Part shown: piece by piece, positions 49,461 to 61,689 of the stretch
Position numbering within the stretch: the first letter of the stretch is position 1
How the letters are laid out: the number at the start of each line of letters is the position of its first letter
DNA from: Russula earlei
Taxonomy: Eukaryota > Basidiomycota > Agaricomycetes > Russulales > Russulaceae
Direction of reading: 5' to 3'
Length of the DNA: 64,000 nt
NCBI GenBank assembly: GCA_025769875.1
Contig: JAGFNK010000003.1
Coordinates: 310,001-374,000, forward strand
The notes under the pieces: generated by a model
The model's input: the letters and a program-made list of their open reading frames with translations, nothing else
Told to the model about the DNA's origin: nothing
Databases searched by the model: none
Position numbers and translations under genes: made by a program

Positions 49461-50844
49461 TGTTTATGTCTCCGCTCCTTTTTCCCTCAAACGTCTACTC
49501 GCGTATGGGATCGCACTTCATTCAAGAAGGATATGGCCCGTCTCCACATGTCCTCCTCACCTGCCGTGAACCGGCGTGGGTTCCTCATTTTTTGATGGTT
49601 CCGGAAAACTGTACATGTCACCGCGGGTCCAGTATCAATGGGGATAGGACACGTAGAAACACTGGGAGATGCGAGAAATATGCATGAGGCGCCCTCTTCA
49701 AACTTCGAGCTTCCATTTTGGGCTTTGGGGAGTTAATCCGCCGTGGCGTCGCGGACCTGCGACGCGACGCTGGGTAATCGGCTATTTATTTATCACTACA
49801 GCCGCAATCATGGCTCTCTTCTTGATCCAGATGACATATTGTGCAAAGGTAATAGAGTGTCCATCCGGCGCTTTGTAGGGAACCATCTGCGAAGTTTTGT
49901 GACTCCGTTGATTCGTCCAACAAATCAATGAGCCCGAGACGCTACTACTAGTAGGCATCAAAAAATCCACGCCAAGATCTGGCGTAGACACAGAGAGCAT
50001 CTGGGAGCCTGGAAAGAGAATTAAAAAAATTGACACACATGCGGACAGGACGGAGAAGTTGATCAACATGCAGCCGTAATGTCCGACGGAAGTCCGAATC
50101 GTCTTAGACGCCCAGCTGAGGGATCAAGAAAGAACCAACGTTCAGCCGGATATGATCGACGGACCTATCCCCAATCATTCACTTCACGCTCCCTGGACCA
50201 ACGATAGCTTGGGCCCCTTCCGTAAGCCACCGCGTCCGAATGTCACCCAGGTGGAGCGAGCACTCAAGTCTGCACAAGAAGAAATTAGCACCTGCGCTCA
50301 CGATCTGATTGTCAAGCAGCATTGCGACTCAAATTGGCAAAAGTTGCCTGATTCAATGCATTGGCGGCGGGGATCGGGAAGCTTGTCGGCCATCAGCGCA
50401 CAGACCGGCGGGGCAAACCGTTTAACCCAGGCCTTTATATCGTTGTGCTGGGTGCGACGCGCGCCTAGATAGACATAGAAGCACCTCGGCCAAAGGACCA
50501 TTCGACTAGCACACGTTAAATACGGCCCCGTGCGGACTAACTTCGCTTGCTCAAGACGCACCTGTCGCCGTCGGTCTCTGTCGCGGTGACATAGACATCC
50601 TGAGAGACACCCTGGGACGAGTTCACGAAAGTAAGGGTATGCCATTGTGCTGAAGAATGAATGGTACCTTGCGCCCTTATTCGGACAGCGCCCTCATTTG
50701 GACACCATCAATTTCTCACGTATCTCTTACTCAACGACTACAATACTTTGAACACTGTATACAGTACCTTCTATCTATATACCCAATAATTTTTTTTTGA
50801 TGAAAACTGTGTTGTGTAGTGAAATCGAAAAATGGCTGTGGTTC
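49461..50844. other. gene-poor stretch between LTR-like segment and zinc-finger gene B
   Basis: A hydrophobic stretch (WVIGYLFITTAAIMALFLIQ, plus, near 49773) could be a relic membrane helix, but nothing around it supports a gene. The ORF at 50152-50472 has no recognisable features. Confidence 0.4.
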
Positions 50845-51991
50845 TTATTCTGCTAGCGCTACCGTAATTTCCTTGTTCAGGAGTCGCTTTACTAACCCCT
50901 TCGCATCATAGATCATGAATATCTCTTGCTCAGGAAGCGGGGCGCCTCCATGTTTCTTCTTTAGATGGACCTTCAGTGCATCGCGACGGGTTCCTGTCCA
51001 GTTGCAGTTGGACTCCGTGCAGCGGATGTAGTGCGGTAGATGCAGGAGGATATGTCTTTCTACATCCTGTCGGCGGCCGCACCTTTTCCGGCACTTGCGA
51101 AATGGACAAAGATCGGCGTCGGATGGGTTCTTCGGTCGTGTGCCTTTGCACGGACGAGGAGCAATGGTAGGAGATGCATTTCTAGGGCACACTTGAGCGG
51201 ATTGTGGCTGCAGGGTTGCAGTGCCAGAAAAATCCTGCCATCATTGAAAGAGAGAAGGGTATGAATATCGCATCTTATATGTGGTTCACCAGCGTCCATA
51301 CCATATGAGCAGGCGATGGCTGGGGTGACGTAGCCACTAGCCCTTTTGATTGACTGTCGCCGTCGCCCAGTGGAATAGTCGAGAGGGGGCGCCCACCCGG
51401 GATCCTATTATGAAACGTTGTTTCGGCATGGACCGATTGACATGGAATCAAGGATTTATGAGCCACGGGTACCTGTGATTTGCAAGATTACAATTACTAA
51501 GCAATAACACAGAGGGTGGCCAACGTACGCGATCATTGGGTAAGGCCATTTGCAGCTCTACATCAAGGCGTGGGTAGACAGCTGTGTCACCGACAGGGTA
51601 AGGGGAGTGATGGAAATTGATGGGTATCACGGGCGTGAGGGGCCCATCTCTAGTCCCCGGATGCGTATACATACACACATGACTGGTGTCCCACTGAGTA
51701 TCCATACTGGAATAGCTCGGTGCCCAAATCCCATTGGGCCTCGCAGAGGTCATCGGGTCAAGGTTTTGACTATAAACGCGTCCTCTCTGGGTAATGATGT
51801 TGTGGATCCAGGGTAGAGGAGGTTGGCTAGTGATTACAGGACTAAAATTCGCGGCTTCCGGATAAACCTATGAGGTCACCAGGACACAGGCAAGGTTGGC
51901 ACAGACGTCTATCTCATCAAATGGCGTGAGGGCTCACCGCTGGAGAATGGTAAGGCAAGTGGTAGGCCCCATCGGGTGAGCCTTCTGGCAT
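50845..51991 (-). CDS. two-finger C2H2 zinc-finger protein, paralogue B (C-terminally shortened)
   Basis: Four or five exons. Exon 1 (51991-51938) codes MPEGSPDGAYHLPYHSPA and ends at a GTGAGCCC donor. Exon 2 starts VYPEAANFSPVITSQPPLPW and ends LQMALPNDR before a GTACGT donor. Exon 3 holds HKSLIPCQSVHAETTFHNRI. The last exon holds finger 1 (CPFRKCRKRCGRRQDVERHI then LLH), finger 2 (CTESNCNWTGTRRDALKVHL then KKKH) and IYDAKGLVKRLLNKEITVAL. The protein then stops at ALAE (50845-50847). Paralogues A and C run on for about 25 residues to M-L-G-(L/Y)-W, so B has lost its C-terminal helix. A DNA-binding role is inferred from the fingers only. Confidence 0.8.
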
Positions 51992-54900
51992 GTCTTATTG
52001 GTAGGGCAAGACTCGGATGGGGGGTGAGGAAGCTGCCAGTGAGACCCACGGGTCGCACTTGTCTTGCCCTCGAGCATGGGTTGGGAGGGCTGTTTTATTC
52101 CCATACTATGCCGGCACGGGGGATAATTGAGGAAGGAGAGGAAGAACGTCCCAATCGTGGTCTGGCCTGCCAGTGGCACTCTCATGCATGCCGCGCCAAT
52201 TCATCTCGGGCTCGGCAAAGAGGCTTGCGCGCGCACGTTGTCCCGTCTGACGGATGTAAGCCAATATTCGCACCAGTGGTGCCGGTGCCAAGTTACGGAA
52301 ACGTGTTTCCAGGCTACCTGAAGTTGGGGTCATCTGAGCGTCAGTTGCGGCACAGAAGTGGTGGAAGTGGTGGGTTGGATTGCGGACGCTTACGTCATTG
52401 ACCCTGCAGGAACGTAACGCCTCAGGATTGTGTGGTGGTGGTGGTGGTGGTGGACGCACAAACTGCCCGCCGTGAGTACAACGAGATAAGGTGGTTTGAA
52501 ATATATCTGCAGCTCCCTGTGATCTGTGGTTTTGTAATATGATATAGTCTCCAATGTTCCGATCCGGTGTGAACGAACCATTCCTCTTTGGGCGCGGGCC
52601 GTAGATAAGAATTAAGATTGAACTATTGAGGCGCATAGGGAATGTGCATGCAGTATGCCACATTTTTACGACTTTTTTCAGTGGATCAACCCATTTTTTG
52701 GCACGACGGCACATATAGGGTGTGATGATGAGTAAAGACCAAAGATCGACGACATTCTTGGGGTGTTCGTCCCGCCCAGGGACTTGGTGGCACGCACTCG
52801 TGGACTTCGGCCCGACATCTGACACAATGGAAACCACCACTTGAAATATACCATAGCTTGATTGCGTCGGGCCTAGCGGCTCCTGCACGGAATTACAACA
52901 TGATCCTATATGAATATCTGACCTTCGAAGGTTGCTTCCACTGTATAAACAACCCAACTAAGGAGATCATATAGTGTGGCCGGATGCACACCTGACCGAA
53001 TCACTACAGTCCGCTTTCTCTTGGAGTGTTCGTTTCTCCTCACCAAAGGCACCAGCGCCCGCTGTCAGGGCCTAGTACGCCTCCGTTCTTCATCCATATT
53101 TTGTCCATGCCTGTAGGAGTAACCCCTTCCATTGCTTCCGCGGTTGCCAGCCGTTCCTAGACAATGTGTCATGGAGTCAGTCCTTCAGCCGGCGTTATCA
53201 AACTACCTCCCTATCCTGATTCTTCCACCATCGAGCCCTCGTTAGGCCTTTACCCAAGTGTCAAATCCTATCATCTGATATCCCCACTTTCATGAGCTCG
53301 GAAACGAAGCAGCAACTCTGCTGCACGCCAATACCAACACATTCAAAGCTGTGGGATTACCGCAAATTTCGACCCTCACTATACGGGTTCATACATCGGA
53401 TGGCTTCCCGTCAATCGGCGCATCCCCCTCTTATAGTGATGTTGACCCCTGATGGACGGATTACATTTTGGAGGCTTTGATCATAGATGGTGATATTTTC
53501 TCGTACGTGTCATTCAGGCTTCAAATCAGCTTTGAGAAGACAGAAGGCTCCCCTACATACCAAATTTAAATGGGAGAGAGGCAGTAGAGTGAGCGCATGA
53601 AATTTGCATGGCACTGTCGCTCATTACCCCCTGCAACCAAAGCGCAGGCTGTGAATTTGGGAAGAATATTATCTCTCTGTGGCTACACTGGCGGTCAATA
53701 TAGTACCATAGAAGATGACCATCCTGGAAACTGGCTACGAGTAAAAGTGACGTATCTTTAAAACTTGAAAATGTCTCAATTTCGAAAAACACAGGCAAGC
53801 GGGACACGAGATCAAGTTTAAAATTTGCTAGTTTGCGGATTCAGCGGCAAGACGTCCTTGGAATAGACCACGAGAGATCTTACACCTTGCAGTGAAAGCT
53901 CCCTTCAAGTTAACTCTGTAATCAGCGCGGGTGTGGAAATGGAGGGGCCTTGTGTCGTGTCTGGCGGTGCTGCTTCCAGGTGTCTGCCGGATTTGTCGAA
54001 GAGTCGACCACGATTCCCCTTTGGCAAACGGGGTGCTGTACGGTGTTGTCTCACTCGACTAGCTTGTGATCGGGATTGAGATGTCACCTCATTCGTTTGT
54101 CCCCACTCAAACCCCAATTGATAAGCAGAACCGAAGATGACGTCTGCGGTGTGGGACAACTTGAAACGAAGCGGCTTTTTAGATGTCACCCGCCTGGGAA
54201 TCATTTCAACCAACTTTGGACTGCTGCGTGGAGGATGAGAAGGGAACCCCAAACGAAACGATCAAAGGCACACCAAGTGACCCTCTTTCCGTCCTCGCTT
54301 CTCAACGCGAGCGAGGCGCCCACTGTCACTGGTCGCCCAAGTACATGGTATAGGTCCATCAACGAGGCGAGGTCACTAGGACACAGCATTATTTTAAGGG
54401 GCTGTGAGTGGGGTCATGCGGAGCGGCCTCTTACTCTCGATGAAATTGAAATTTCATAGCATCTCCATGAGAAAGTCGATGGATGGGCGAACATGGGATA
54501 GTGTAATATCGAGAAAACTAGCTGGGATGGACTCAAGCCGAACCAAGTTGCGGTCAACGAGCACGCTTCGCGTCCCCCACCGCCGGACGGCCACCCGCGC
54601 CTTGACCTATCTGATTTTCGGATATTTCCGCTTGTGTCTATCATGTCCTCCCAAGTGAAAACAAGATGCCAGGGGGCAGACAAAAATGCTACGCACACTC
54701 GGCCACTGGCGCTCGCACTCATTGTCATCGCATCCCCCCATAGCTTCTCACGTTAGCAATACAAACGTCAATCGTTTGCTTTCGTCGGCACCATCACCGA
54801 TGGCGTCGGCTGTGTCAGTTGTTTTAGCGAGAGTGCAGTAGGTATTCCAGGGCCTCTCGAGCGCTGCGTACTCAGGACCAGACTAGTTCCCATCTGCGGT

Positions 54901-57900
54901 GACCATAAGGTATGTGTTGCAAACCTTAGGGTTGATGATGATGATTAAGATATTCGGTCGTGCACGCGCCGTAATAGGCCGGCGGTCCTCTACACATGGA
55001 CGTCTAGATAGTATAGTAGAACTATCTAGATGTAAGGAAGAGAGACATGAATAACGAGTGGTAAAACGCACCTCGGTGTCTTGCGTGCGCATGGGAACAA
55101 CTATCTGTGTAGGGCGTCGTAATGGTTTCCTTTCCTCGTGCTTATGGCTGCGCGGCATTTTTACCACCTTATTGCGACAGGGTACCTTTGTTAACCTCCA
55201 AGACTTTAGACACTCACACTCTACCTGATGATCGTCACGTCGGCTTGCATCTCTCGATAGATAAGTATGTCAAAAGATCAGTCATGTCTTGGTGAGAATG
55301 TGGGAAGTGCAATCGCCTTTAGCCTCGTCGGCTCCTGGCATACCATGTAGGGGTGAGTGCTTATTTTTTCGGACGGATCTGCAGAGAGAACTCACTGAGC
55401 GGGATTAGCTTTTTCTCAATGTGGTATGGTCCATTGCACTTGTCGTTGTCACTCCGCATCAGCGACGATTCCCATCATTCCACTGTGCGCCCGTTTGTAT
55501 ATCATGGTTTTGACGTTCGCCCGCACACAATTCAACTGAGCCAGGAACAACAACAACGCCACACCCATTAGCGCAATCCAGCTGGATGGGCGAATCTCAC
55601 TGACGTACTATGTTGATTGTTTTTTTCATTGGTGCAAATACATGCTGTGGTGACTGAGGAAAAGCGATTGGCCATGGGTGGCCGATTCGGACTGGATGGA
55701 CTGTTGACGTACAGCCGCTAATGCCGCGCGAACGGACATTCCGGACCGTACGCGTAAATAATTTGAATTAGTTGTTCGTTTTTCCCTCAGACCTCCTCGG
55801 CAGACACGCCTCTCTAATGATGCGAAAGCCATTCCCGCGCCACATCTTCCTATGGCCTTGATAGGGGTCACCGAGATGCGGCCACGAGAGCTTCACGGGT
55901 TCAGCTCTTGTGTCGGGCCGATGCTTACGCCACCTAGCTATACCCTCCGTGGCAACACACATGTCGACGGCTCCGAGCGCATCATTCTCCCTTTCAATGT
56001 TGTCAAAGCCTTACGAGCCTGCACAACCTGGTTGCACCCACTGCTTCCTGCACGATGGAGGAATCTGATGGGCTGAAATAACGACAGCCCATATGCCAAT
56101 ACGCGCAAGTGTTTCATTGGCTCCAAGCTCGCGATGCTCGAGCAGCCCTTCCACCGTACCTCCCACCGCTTCCGCGAACACCACACCGCAAAGCACTCGC
56201 TCGGGACCTCGCACAGTATGGTTATGCACCCTCCTCTCCGTTATTCGAGCTATATTTTGTCTGTCAATAACTGCGCAGGAAACCTAGGCCGTGACGAATC
56301 AGTTCCATACCCACCTCGAGAACGCGCCCAAGGCGCCCCTCAACAACGCAGCGGCAAAAGGAGCAAAGTCTGCTTCGTGCCTTATGGCCCTCGAATGCCA
56401 CATGGAACTGCACGCGACTCCCTCTCTTTGCAATACATGCGCCCCTGCCCAAACGTCCCTCCCTCAATGCCCCACACTCGAAACGATGGCGAAGACCAGA
56501 GAGCTGCGCACGACGCCACAGTGGACGCCGTCGAAGCGTCCGGACCCGAACAAGCCGACAACGTGCCCCCCTCCGTGCTCGCGCCAAGCAGCTTGCGATT
56601 GGCAGGCCCGAGCCCGGGCGTTCTCTCGAGCGGGTGTGCCATTGCTCGTCTGGTAGGTTAAGGGCGTCGCATTATCGTGTTATGGGACGCTGTTGCACCT
56701 CAAACTACAGCGTGTCTGGCAAGGATTATTACTATGTGTGGCACAATAAAAAAACACCTTAACATGGCTCAAGCCAGCTTAGTAGCTGTGCCCCCACGGT
56801 GTCTCTTGGCAACACATGCCAGGCACACAACAAGGAGAAACCCGTCAGGGGCGAAATATGAAGCAGAATTGGGATGTCGACCATAATTCCAAGAATCACT
56901 TTGAGCCACAACGTTTCAAAGTGCTACACGTGCGGATGCAATAGGATCCGGGAAGACCGGACTTACGAAGCCTCGTCCAATCAAAGACGTCCTGAGCTTC
57001 GAGAAACCGTCTGGTCTGGTCGCCAGAACCATGAGCCAAAGACTGATCGCGCCAGACAGATAGTACTGTGAGAACTCGACGAGGTCACGATGATCAAACT
57101 GAGGGCTTATTCAAGATCGCCGTTAACGTTACGTCACTTCGAATGTAGATATCCCACGTGCTTGTTGTCATGGTGGTTGAAAAACCCCCAGGTGGAAACC
57201 GTGAGTAGTGACATGAGCCTTGTCTGACAAGTTGCACATCATTTGTGTCTATGACACATAACTGACAGCTGTTGGATCAGGGGTTTGATTTGTTTCACGG
57301 ACCCCAATTGTCGCCTTGCCCCCTTCCAATCTAACCTCCACGATCAGGGGATCGTGCGACGTCGTACCCCTTAGTCCTTCTAACCTTTTATTTTTCTCGA
57401 AGCGGCTGCGATGTGTACAAACGCTAGAGTAGACGTCAAGCATAGCTCTCATGATAGCGAGCACACCAGTTTGAGTTGAATGGCTGTAACACCTGGCAAA
57501 CGACCAATGTACAAACTGGTCCTTTCCGGTCCGTGCGCGACTCGAACACCAGAACTGAGGCACGACAGATCCTCAAACGAAGGCGACGGGACCTGGCCAT
57601 CTGCAGATCCCTCCGAAGATCGCCCCCACCCACAATCACCGCCTTAACCTGAGCCGATTGCCGGGGGAAGCGCTACAGTCATTCTCCCGAACTCATCGGT
57701 TTCTCGACCGAGTGGCACGCAGTCCTCGTCGCCATCTAATCAGACAGACCCAATCTGTCCTCCGGTCCGGTACCATCACTCAGTCATATCAGGGTTTACG
57801 CGCTCGAGCCCCGTCCATTACGGACTTCTCACTGTCCCTCAATAAAATAATCAATGGATTCTCACCCCCTCCCCCGATCAAGCGCAACGAACCTCGGACC

Positions 57901-58561
57901 CACGCGACATTTTAATTCCTCCGACCTCCGCACGCTCAGAGGTCATAGAAAGCTGGACGGAATCGACACAGCCGGATGCGTGGCGGGTCCCCCCCACTTT
58001 CTCAATCTCACGTACGATCGTGATTCTGTGCCGATATCGGCCTCCCCATCGGCCTCGCCTACATGGGCCAGTATCCGACATATCCGACCTCTCATGATGT
58101 AGTGCCTCTGCGTAGACTCCCTGGAAAGGCAATAAAGGCATGCTCCTCTACAACTCCTCCGAGTCCTACATCTTCGGCACAGAGGAGGGGGATGCGACCC
58201 TAGGTGCGTACCTGGTGGCATCGCAAGCCTTCATACGACCTTGACGCTAGAGGCGTGAACGGAAGGTCATAGGCTTGCACAATTTCACTAGGATACAAGC
58301 ATGCCGCCCGGGGCAGAGACTTCATGATGTAGATGCTATCTCGCGTAGTCAAATGAAATTAAAATGTATTGATAGCATTACTCAGGTCTGCTAGAAGGAC
58401 TTGGGGTTGTTTCTGTTTTCGTAATGAAACGCATGGCTAATAAAAACATTTCCCCGGAAGCAGTACATATCAAAAGAGCCATGCGATGCCATGCTGTGAG
58501 GCGACTCATCATATCACACTCCAGCCGACATAGGAACCAAGGACATCTGGAAATTCATTCA
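51992..58561. other. 6.5-kb gene-poor spacer between zinc-finger genes B and C
   Basis: No gene is supported apart from a doubtful ORF at 52106-52957. A GGT trinucleotide run lies at about 52434-52453. Short overlapping ORFs at 53.3, 54.0-54.7, 55.4, 56.1-56.6 and 57.6-58.2 kb show no family features. The motif shared with the other two upstream spacers is at about 54704-54733. Decayed copies of neighbouring genes or transposons may be hidden here. Confidence 0.4.
52106..52957 (-). CDS. long open frame of unknown status
   Basis: A minus-strand frame stays open for about 283 codons, which is long for DNA of balanced composition. No ATG lies at its 5' end; the first in-frame Met is about 80 codons in (MCRRAKKWVDPLKKVVKMWH). 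It contains a run of seven prolines coded by the GGT repeat. I recognise no domain. It could be an exon of a real gene, a decayed one or chance. It ends about 115 bp upstream of the start of zinc-finger gene B on the same strand. Confidence 0.15.
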   Translation of the reverse strand: MGCLYSGSNLRRSDIHIGSCCNSVQEPLGPTQSSYGIFQVVVSIVSDVGPKSTSACHQVPGRDEHPKNVVDLWSLLIITPYMCRRAKKWVDPLKKVVKMWHTACTFPMRLNSSILILIYGPRPKRNGSFTPDRNIGDYIILQNHRSQGAADIFQTTLSRCTHGGQFVRPPPPPPPHNPEALRSCRVNDVSVRNPTHHFHHFCAATDAQMTPTSGSLETRFRNLAPAPLVRILAYIRQTGQRARASLFAEPEMNWRGMHESATGRPDHDWDVLPLLPQLSPVPA

Positions 58562-59709
58562 TTAATGCCAGTAACCTAACATACCCAACTGTACCGCTTT
58601 TTTTTGAAATAACGAGCGAGCCTCGTACTCCACCAGGGCGACCGTGATGTCTTTGTTCATGAGCTGCTTAACCAAACCCTTTGCATCGTATATCGTGAAC
58701 GTCTCCTGCTCAGGAAGGGGGGCTCCATCATGCTTCGTTTCAAGATGGACTCGTAGCGTATAGCGACGGGTTCCTGTCCATTGGCAATCTGGTTGTGGGC
58801 AGTATATGCAGTGGGGTAAGTGCTGGAGGACGTGTCGTTCTAAATCCTGGGGGCGGCCGCAACGTCTCTGGCAGTTGGAAAACGGACAGATATCGGCCGC
58901 AGATGAATTCGGTCCGGCTTCACTATGGGCAGAAGAAGGGGGGGTGGGCCATGGATATTGGGGGGCAGGTTGAGGCGGTAGGACAATATTCCGGGTAACG
59001 ATCGAATGATGCTGGCATAAATTAAAAAGGGCATGAACATCACATCGTGCATATGCCTCACCGGCAAGCTTACCATATGAGAGGGCGACCGCTGGAGTGG
59101 TGTGGCAGGATGCCAATTTGATTGATGGGCATAGGCGCCGAGTGACTCTGTCGGTGGCTTGGGTTGACGAATCACAAACGTCTTGACGTGCAAGGTTATT
59201 AAGTAAACATAACACAGATGAGACATCAACACACGCCATGACTCAGGAGGAACATGGGCAATTCCCCACTATGATACACCGTCGCGTTGTCAACGGGGTG
59301 AGGGCCTTGATGGAAACTATTAGGTATCCGAGTCGTGTGCATGGAGAACTCTCCGGTCCCCGGGCGCGTAAGCATCATACCAGTAGACGACAGACAGATA
59401 CCCGTCTGAGCGTCCATCTGGGGAGGGTTCAGTACTTGAGTATTGCCGTGTCTCGCAAGAGAAGGCATCAGACGAGAATATTGCGTTTCCATACGTCCTC
59501 CCTGTGAAGTGGAGTGGACCCAGGTTGAGGGAATTTGGTTGGTCATCATAAACGGCCTCATATCGGCGGCTGTAGGGTACATCCCGGCCTAAGAAGCGAC
59601 GCGGTACACAAGGGGTGAATGACAGACGTCTATCCTATCACAGAAAATGTGGGCTCACCACCGAAGAGCGATGCAGCAAGCTGGCTTCGTCTTGTTCGTC
59701 CCTCGACAT
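58562..59709 (-). CDS. two-finger C2H2 zinc-finger protein, paralogue C
   Basis: Exon 1 (59709-59659) codes MSRDEQDEASLLHRSSV and ends at GTGAGCCC, as in paralogue B. Exon 2 starts AGMYPTAADMRPFMMTNQIP and ends near 59235. The following exon(s) include KLASCHTTPAVALSYGKLA. The last exon has finger 1 (CPFSNCQRRCGRPQDLERHV then LQH), finger 2 (CPQPDCQWTGTRRYTLRVHL then ETKH), then FTIYDAKGLVKQLMNKDITV and the full tail EYEARSLFQKKAVQLGMLGY-WH. It is the most complete of the three copies. The fingers, the IYDAK(G/K)LVK motif and the tail are the conserved parts; the N-terminal half diverges quickly. The target and role are unknown. Confidence 0.82.
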
Positions 59710-61640
59710 TTTTTATTCGGCGAAGGGTTAGGTGGCGGGGTTTGAGAATTGCGGGGCGTACGTATCCTGCCGTCCTTAAAGTACGTGTGTAGCCCCTACT
59801 GTTCGCGGCATTACTCCCGTATCCGGCCCTGGGGGAGATGTTCGCAAAATGGAGAAGATGTGACGCTCATGGTACACATGCCCCACGTAGAAGGAAGACA
59901 CGCGTTCGGTCGATGAGGTTCCAAGATCCGTCATCATCGCGCAGCTGACGCTCGACGGCTGGTGATCTTGTTAGAGATCCGAATAATAGAGTTTGCTCAT
60001 ATGAGACCTAGGAGGTCCCGATTTCGCTCGTCCACGTAAACCCCACTCCCCCTTTCCCAAAAAACGATACAATGTAAAGGGAATGGGCGAGTGGATGGGA
60101 TTGGAAGCGGCATTCTAGTTATACCAGATATTTCAAATGGAGATGCCGTTTGGGCCGTTGCGTGAAATAATGGGAAGGGGGATCGAAAGAGCAGAGAATC
60201 AAGAGGAGACGGTCCCTTGACCTTTGTTGCGTAAGCGAGGGGCTGTCACTGGTTCTACCAGCGGATCACATAGGTCGGTCAGTGGGAAGCGTGGCCCCTG
60301 GAAACCAGGAATAGGATTGGGGGCTGGAGTGTAGTTGGGGTGATGCCCGCATTTAACTTCGGACAAGAATGCAACGTCGGGATGAGAAATTTAATGCTGG
60401 ATAGACGGATAATGTAACAGTGAGCGAACTATCTGGGATAGACCGATAGACCCAAGGAAATTTCAATCATACAGTTGACGGAGCTCGTGCTGAACGAGGG
60501 TTCCTACCCGAAAGCCAACATCCCCTCCAGAAGCAGCCCTTCACGACCATACGTTTGTTTTTCGGTTTGACATTACTCGCCTTGCAGAAACAGAAGGCCT
60601 CAGGGGCCACCTCGAGACCAATGCACCCTCAAGACGACGTAAGGGCGGGAGAAGACAAACACTCACATACGCGCGCTCGCGCTCATTGTCATGCACGGGG
60701 TCATGTCTCCGTAACTCCCCACTTTTCAGCATCATCATCGCGCCGTCTAACGCGTTTATGTGTTATTCCGCTACCAGAAACCATCACGAGGACCGGCCAG
60801 GCTGGGGACTAGTGAGCGCAACAAGCATGTCGGTGCCCTCGAGCTACGCGCATGCAGAGCCGAACCAGTTTCCAACGGCAGTAATAGCACGAGCATATGG
60901 TGAGACGTGCGGAGGATGTGCACTCACCGTCACGTCTATGATCCCGATGCTGCCGCTGCCGTCGCCATCATGCCTAGCACGGAGGCTCCAGCAGCAACCG
61001 CGAAGGATGTGCTGCTATTCGCTGTGGGAACCGGAGTTGTGGGTGCCACAAGACGGGAGCGCCGCTTGGTTGTTGGGTCGAATGGGAGGGAGGCAGGCGC
61101 GGTGGCGCAGGTGCGGAAGTAGGTTGCTGGTGGGGAAAAACAGAGATGGTGGCGAATGGACACCGTTGGCGAGCCACCGCGGTCGGCCATCATCAGATGT
61201 TGTTTTCGTTGTCAGTATGGGGGAAAGGAGGGTTTTGGTACATTATCTGTCCACCTCTCGAGGACCGGCGCATCTTCTCTTGTTGGAGGGCTTATGCCGA
61301 TTGGCGGTACTTCCGAGCATCGGAGCTTGGCGACGTGCCGTTCTCACACGTGGAGATGTCGGAATAAGAACGCGGGAAGATGTAAGAGGTGAGTGGTGTG
61401 CTACGCAAAGATGGATGGGTTCGAGCCAAGGATGTGGAGGGGAACAACATGGAGTGATTCAAGTTGTTCTCGCCCAGAGGCATGGCGTCGATCTGACCGG
61501 CGCCGAGAGGTGAACCCACGACATGTACGGAAAATAACAGATCTCAGAATGTCGTACATACTGTAATACAGGATTTCCTTGGGCAACCACGTTGACCCTT
61601 GTGGACTACTTGTGCGCAACGGTCGTCTCTGGCTGGGAAC
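59710..61640. other. gene-poor stretch upstream of zinc-finger gene C
   Basis: Open frames on both strands at 60.6-61.5 kb overlap each other (up to 275 codons on the plus strand) in GC-rich DNA and show no recognisable domain. The shared upstream motif lies at about 60666-60695. I see no supported gene. Confidence 0.4.
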
Positions 61641-61689
61641 CTTGGTATTAAATATGATGTTGCACGGGTACAGAGAGTATTGGGTAGTC

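Noticed and set aside
55450..55575. Hydrophobic minus-strand stretch (SSWIALMGVALLLFLAQLNC)
   Set aside because: It could be a relic membrane helix, but there are no flanking exons or other family features.
60686..61513. 275-codon plus-strand open frame, with competing minus-strand frames
   Set aside because: GC-rich DNA with overlapping open frames on both strands, no domain and no clear splice pattern.
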